This document shows positions 41,367-44,457 of a stretch of DNA of 44,457 nt, piece after piece (the first letter of the stretch is position 1; each line of letters begins with the position of its first letter). Position numbers and translations under genes: made by a program. Location of the stretch: contig SVGI01000006.1 of NCBI GenBank assembly GCA_015056385.1, forward strand, positions 1 through 44,457, read 5' to 3'. The DNA comes from Clostridiales bacterium. GTDB taxonomy: Bacteria > Bacillota > Clostridia > HGM11327. The notes below the pieces were generated by a model. It made no database searches. It was not told where the DNA came from and worked only from the letters and a program-made list of their open reading frames with translations.

Positions 41367-41395
41367 ATTTTATCATTTGTGCCTGTGTTTGTCAA
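41367..41395 (-). promoter_or_regulatory. Predicted SigA promoter of the TetR-ABC operon
   Basis: Minus-strand TTGACA (41395-41390), 17-base spacer, TAAAAT (41372-41367). Confidence 0.75.
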
Positions 41396-41397
41396 TA

Positions 41398-41429
41398 AAA
41401 AAAGAACCCCATATCAAAAGGATTCTTTT
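41398..41429 (-). terminator. Terminator of the zinc-ribbon membrane protein gene
   Basis: AAAAGAATCC pairs with GGGTTCTTTT (one mismatch) and a T run follows on the minus strand; the T run leads straight into the next -35 box. Confidence 0.75.
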
Positions 41430-41463
41430 GTAATATATATGCGGATGCTAAATATAGCTTCGT

Positions 41464-41751
41464 TTAAGCTCTAAAATTGTGATTACAATTATGACAATAA
41501 TATATTCTACGTCTGTTTGAAAACCATCTTTTTGCCTGCCAAACATGACCTTTACCTTTTTTTCTATGTATTATTGCTACCCACCAATCATAAAAGATAA
41601 ATAACATCACACCAATTAACCATCTTATCATAAGCCAAATGAAAAAAAACCACCCAAATAAAATCAAAAACAAGCAACCATGCTTACTTGATTCATTTGA
41701 TAACTGTACATTTTCACTCCCGCATTTTGGACACTTCTTATTAACAGCCAT
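41464..41751 (-). CDS. Small zinc-ribbon membrane protein
   Basis: A 95-residue protein with CPKC at 7-10 and CHNC at 86-89, framing a long hydrophobic, Trp/Phe-rich core (about 24-60, two membrane helices). The two pairs could close a zinc ribbon if both ends face the cytosol. AAAGGAG precedes the ATG. It is more AT-rich than its neighbours. It is divergent from the ribbon-helix-helix gene and shares a repeat with its promoter. I do not recognise a named function. Confidence 0.75.
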   Translation of the reverse strand: MAVNKKCPKCGSENVQLSNESSKHGCLFLILFGWFFFIWLMIRWLIGVMLFIFYDWWVAIIHRKKGKGHVWQAKRWFSNRRRIYYCHNCNHNFRA

Positions 41752-41777
41752 CCCTGCTTCTCCTTTGTATTTTTGTC

Positions 41778-41830
41778 TTATTTTATCCTACTTTATACTA
41801 CTTGTCAATATTTTTTATTATTTTATCCTA
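41778..41830 (+). repeat. Two 13-bp direct repeats in a divergent promoter
   Basis: TTATTTTATCCTA occurs at 41778-41790 and again at 41818-41830, 40 bp apart. Each copy touches a -10 box: TAAAAT of the zinc-ribbon gene and TATAAT (41829-41834) of the RHH gene. They are candidate sites for the RHH protein. Confidence 0.6.
41780..41808 (-). promoter_or_regulatory. Predicted SigA promoter of the zinc-ribbon gene
   Basis: Minus-strand TTGACA (41808-41803), 17-base spacer, TAAAAT (41785-41780). The -10 box lies within the first 13-bp repeat. Confidence 0.7.
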
Positions 41831-41851
41831 TAATACTTTAGAGGTGAAAAT

Positions 41852-42010
41852 ATGAAACCATTAAAAGAAAAAATAAGTATAACAATAGACAGTGATATTT
41901 TGGAAAAATTAAAGGAAATGGCCGAATACGACGACCGTTCCCTTTCACAATATATCAACATAATTTTGAAGCAACATATAAAGGATGAAAAAGCGGATAC
42001 AAAGTCCTGA
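41852..42010 (+). CDS. Ribbon-helix-helix (Arc/MetJ-type) DNA-binding protein
   Basis: A 52-residue protein from ATG 41852, with AGAGGTG upstream. It has the RHH layout: a beta strand KISITIDSDI, helix A (LEKLKEMAEYDD), a turn, and helix B beginning RSLSQYINIILKQHI. Such proteins bind DNA as dimers on short tandem repeats, often their own promoter. TATAAT at 41829 gives a plausible -10, with no clear -35. It is divergent from the zinc-ribbon gene and ends before a strong terminator. It could be an antitoxin, but no toxin-like gene is linked downstream. Confidence 0.82.
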   Translation: MKPLKEKISITIDSDILEKLKEMAEYDDRSLSQYINIILKQHIKDEKADTKS

Positions 42011-42036
42011 GGTTTACTTTTTATTTTCAAAAATAT

Positions 42037-42072
42037 ACCCCCTTGAATACAGCCACTAGTATTCAAGGGGGT
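42037..42072. terminator. Bidirectional terminator between the RHH gene and putP
   Basis: ACCCCCTTGAATAC pairs perfectly over 14 bases with its complement around an 8-base loop; T-rich on both sides. Confidence 0.88.
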
Positions 42073-42109
42073 GTTTTATTCAACCGTTAACACTTAATAC
42101 GCTTATCAG

Positions 42110-43678
42110 TTACGCTTCTATTTTACCGCTGCGAACTGCCTCGAAATCCTCAAGAATTTCATTGGAAGGCTTTCTTGTAAGAAGTGAAACTACTACGATA
42201 CAAATTGCAGAGAAGATGAATGCAGGAAGCAGCTCATAAATTGCAAATACGCCACCAAGCTCACTGATAACGAGCTTCCAGACAAATACCATACTGCCGC
42301 CGCCTATCATACCTGCAATAGCGCCTGCCTTGTTTGTGCGCTTCCAGAAGAGGCTGAAGAGCATAATAGGTCCGAATGTAGCACCGAATCCTGCCCAAGC
42401 AAATGAAACGATCTGGAAGATTACACTGTTTTCATCAAGAGCTATAACAATACCGATCAATGCCAAAACAAGAAGTGTAATACGTGAAACCATCATAACC
42501 TGCTTATCAGTTGCATTTTTCTTGAAGATACCCTGAAAAATGTTCTTTGAGAAAGCAGATGCAGCTATAAGAAGGTAAGAGTCAGATGAGCTTATTGTTG
42601 CCGCCAAAATACCCGCCATAACGAAGCCTGCAAAAATAGGAGGTAAGAAGCTCGTTGACATTGTAATAAATATATTTTCTGCGCCGGGCTTTGTAAGATG
42701 TGTCGTGGGGAAAAGCTGACGGCCGACAATGCCTATAAATACAGCAACTGCAAGTGAAATTATAACCCAAACCACCGCAATACGGCGTGAACGCTTAAGC
42801 TCGTTTTCCTTGCGGATAGCCATAAATCTGAGCAATACCTGAGGCATACCGAAATAGCCAAGACCCCATGCCATAGTTGAGCAAACAGTAAGCAAACCGT
42901 AACCTGATACAGAACCAAACAAGGGTTTGCCGGCCTCAACAATCTGCTGACCGTTTGAATCCAGTGAGGGAGTTGCCATTCCAAAGAATTCAAGGAAGCC
43001 GGGAATTTCCTTCGCATTTGCAATAACCTCGGAAATACCGCCTGCATTTACAATACCCAATACAACAATAATTGTAAGGGCAACTATCATTACGATAGCC
43101 TGCATAAAGTCTGAAACACTCTCTGCCAAAAATCCACCAAGCAGAGTATAAAGCAAAACGAATGCGGCGCCAACTATCATCATAGTCTGGTAAGATGTTC
43201 CGAACAGAGTTGAGAAAAGCTTACCGCATGTAACAAAGCAGCTTGCAGCATATACAGTAAAGAAAATAAGTATAAATGCCGCTGCGATAAACATGATTGT
43301 TTTCTTATTTTCTCTGAATCTGTTAGAGAAAAATTCAGGCAAGGTTATAGCATTATTAGCTCTTACGCTGTATCTTCTTAAACGCTTTGAAACGATGAGC
43401 CAGTTGAGGTAGGTACCTACTGCAAGACCTATTGCCGTCCACGCAGCATCTGCAAGACCGCACCAATATGCAACTCCGGGCAAGCCCATCAAAAGCCAAC
43501 CGCTCATATCCGATGCCTCTGCACTCATTGCAGTAACCCAGGGACCTAAGGAACGGCCGCCAAGGAAGTATGCCTCAGAGCTTTTGTTTGCGCGCTTTGC
43601 GTAAACAGCACCAATCACGATAACAGCTGCCATATAAATTATCATAGCAACCAAAATTCTTATAGTATTTCCGTCCAT
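42110..43678 (-). CDS. putP: Sodium/proline symporter
   Basis: Sodium:solute symporter family protein of 522 residues with about 13 membrane segments. The start block YFLGGRSLGPWVTAMSAEASDMSGWLLMGLPG and the Na-site region ISSSDSYLLIAASAF are typical of PutP. The family also includes other substrates, but similarity to proline carriers is strong. ATG 43678 has AAAGG eight bases upstream; the frame runs open to 43765 but that part includes the promoter. It is monocistronic, directly after an rRNA operon terminator. Confidence 0.9.
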   Translation of the reverse strand: MDGNTIRILVAMIIYMAAVIVIGAVYAKRANKSSEAYFLGGRSLGPWVTAMSAEASDMSGWLLMGLPGVAYWCGLADAAWTAIGLAVGTYLNWLIVSKRLRRYSVRANNAITLPEFFSNRFRENKKTIMFIAAAFILIFFTVYAASCFVTCGKLFSTLFGTSYQTMMIVGAAFVLLYTLLGGFLAESVSDFMQAIVMIVALTIIVVLGIVNAGGISEVIANAKEIPGFLEFFGMATPSLDSNGQQIVEAGKPLFGSVSGYGLLTVCSTMAWGLGYFGMPQVLLRFMAIRKENELKRSRRIAVVWVIISLAVAVFIGIVGRQLFPTTHLTKPGAENIFITMSTSFLPPIFAGFVMAGILAATISSSDSYLLIAASAFSKNIFQGIFKKNATDKQVMMVSRITLLVLALIGIVIALDENSVIFQIVSFAWAGFGATFGPIMLFSLFWKRTNKAGAIAGMIGGGSMVFVWKLVISELGGVFAIYELLPAFIFSAICIVVVSLLTRKPSNEILEDFEAVRSGKIEA

Positions 43679-43726
43679 AACTGTAACCTTTCTTTCAAAA
43701 CAAGCTACTTGTTCAAAATATTTTAT

Positions 43727-43755
43727 ATAATAACAGAAAATGCAATATAATGCAA
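43727..43755 (-). promoter_or_regulatory. Predicted SigA promoter of putP
   Basis: Minus-strand TTGCAT (43755-43750), 17-base spacer, TATTAT (43732-43727). A small AACAAG/CTTGTT repeat at 43700-43714 lies just after the expected start. Confidence 0.55.
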
Positions 43756-43813
43756 GAAAAAACACACCGTTTAATCAAATATTATATTTGACCTAATGCT
43801 AACGATAAAATGA

Positions 43814-43851
43814 AAAAGCACTCACATTTTCAATGCAAGTGCCTTCTAAAA
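43814..43851 (-). terminator. Terminator of the rRNA operon
   Basis: AGGCACTTGCATT pairs with AATGTGAGTGCTT (about 12 pairs, some G-U) around GAA, then TTTTT, right after the 5S gene. Confidence 0.85.
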
Positions 43852-43859
43852 ACTTTAAA

Positions 43860-43976
43860 GCCGGCAGCTACCCGCTCTTCCGGGGCGTCTCCACCCAAGT
43901 ACCATAGGCGTGAAGGAGCTTAACGACTGTGTTCGGGATGGGAACAGGTGTGGCCTCCTTGCTATCGCAACCGGCT
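43860..43976 (-). rRNA. rrf: 5S ribosomal RNA
   Basis: The minus strand reads as a 117-base 5S rRNA: paired ends GCCGG...CCGGC, the conserved CACACCUGUUCCCAUCCCGAACACAG block and GCCUAUGGUACUUGGGUGGAGACGCC-like region. It is the last gene of the rRNA operon. Confidence 0.96.
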
Positions 43977-44086
43977 TTAAACTTTCAAGGAATATTCCTT
44001 AAAGGAACAAACCTTCAATAATTGCATAATCAGAACAAAAGTGTAAACTAGCGCATTTTGTTGACTCGATCAATTTCGTTATTAGA
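43977..44086 (-). other. 23S-5S rRNA spacer
   Basis: About 110 bases between 23S and 5S. It is AT-rich with no tRNA gene; short complementary stretches flanking both rRNAs are probably processing stems. Confidence 0.8.

Positions 44087-44457
<371 letters not shown>

Noticed and set aside
43679-43765. Longer putP reading frame
   Set aside because: The extension runs through the predicted promoter and the PutP family start matches ATG 43678.

Overview
The window looks like a chromosomal segment of an anaerobic, probably gut-associated Clostridia-type Firmicute. The reasons are strong AGGAGG-type ribosome-binding sites, a Firmicutes L10 leader with a transcription attenuator, a MurT/GatD cell-wall pair, ScpA/ScpB next to a site-2 protease, an NrdR repressor, and a large set of cytoplasmic glycan-degrading enzymes. 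I cannot name the genus. I see no phage, insertion sequence, CRISPR array or tRNA gene, and no stretch over 300 bases lacks a gene.

Layout. 1-6600 (minus strand): rpmG-secE-nusG-rplK-rplA-[L10 leader/attenuator]-rplJ-rplL, then tilS-hpt-ftsH (ftsH is cut by the window start). rpoB/rpoC do not follow rplL. 6650-9600 (minus): tyrS, a PiT phosphate transporter and its DUF47 partner. 9720-11800 (plus): site-2 protease, scpA, scpB. 11865-15258: a divergent pair, a Gfo/Idh/MocA-like oxidoreductase and a 692-residue fusion of a ThuA/amidotransferase-like domain with a TIM-barrel-like domain. 15320-17913 (minus): nrdR-murT-gatD, in which gatD lacks its catalytic residues. 18042-20315: a secreted transglutaminase-like surface protein. 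20492-22394: a glycolipid-type GT4 plus an acyltransferase. 22513-24239: a two-component system, divergent from an apparently leaderless SDR gene (24335-25126).

25181-27858 (minus) is a hexuronate operon, uxuA-eda-kdgK, taking D-mannonate through KDG and KDPG to pyruvate and glyceraldehyde-3-phosphate. Its leader has two hairpins and a possible 13-codon ORF. 28115-35271 (minus) is a five-gene operon: GH106-like rhamnosidase, GH63/trehalase-like glycosidase, PlsC-like acyltransferase, sugar-phosphate isomerase/epimerase-like protein and GH29 fucosidase. None of these has a signal peptide, so small fucose-, rhamnose- or uronate-containing glycans are probably imported and cut inside the cell. 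The transporter is not in this window.

35409-39188 holds a membrane zinc protease, a cysteine-tailed membrane protein, and a UroD-like/PHP/GtrA operon. 39300-41322 is a TetR-controlled ABC-2 exporter with a 20-bp palindromic operator. 41464-42010 is a divergent zinc-ribbon membrane protein / ribbon-helix-helix pair with a shared 13-bp repeat at both promoters. 42110-43678 is a PutP-type symporter, followed by the 3' end of an rRNA operon (5S and part of 23S, minus strand). The strongest leads are the glutaminase-dead GatD, the divergent ThuA-like fusion/oxidoreductase pair, the RHH/zinc-ribbon module and the UroD-like/PHP/GtrA operon.
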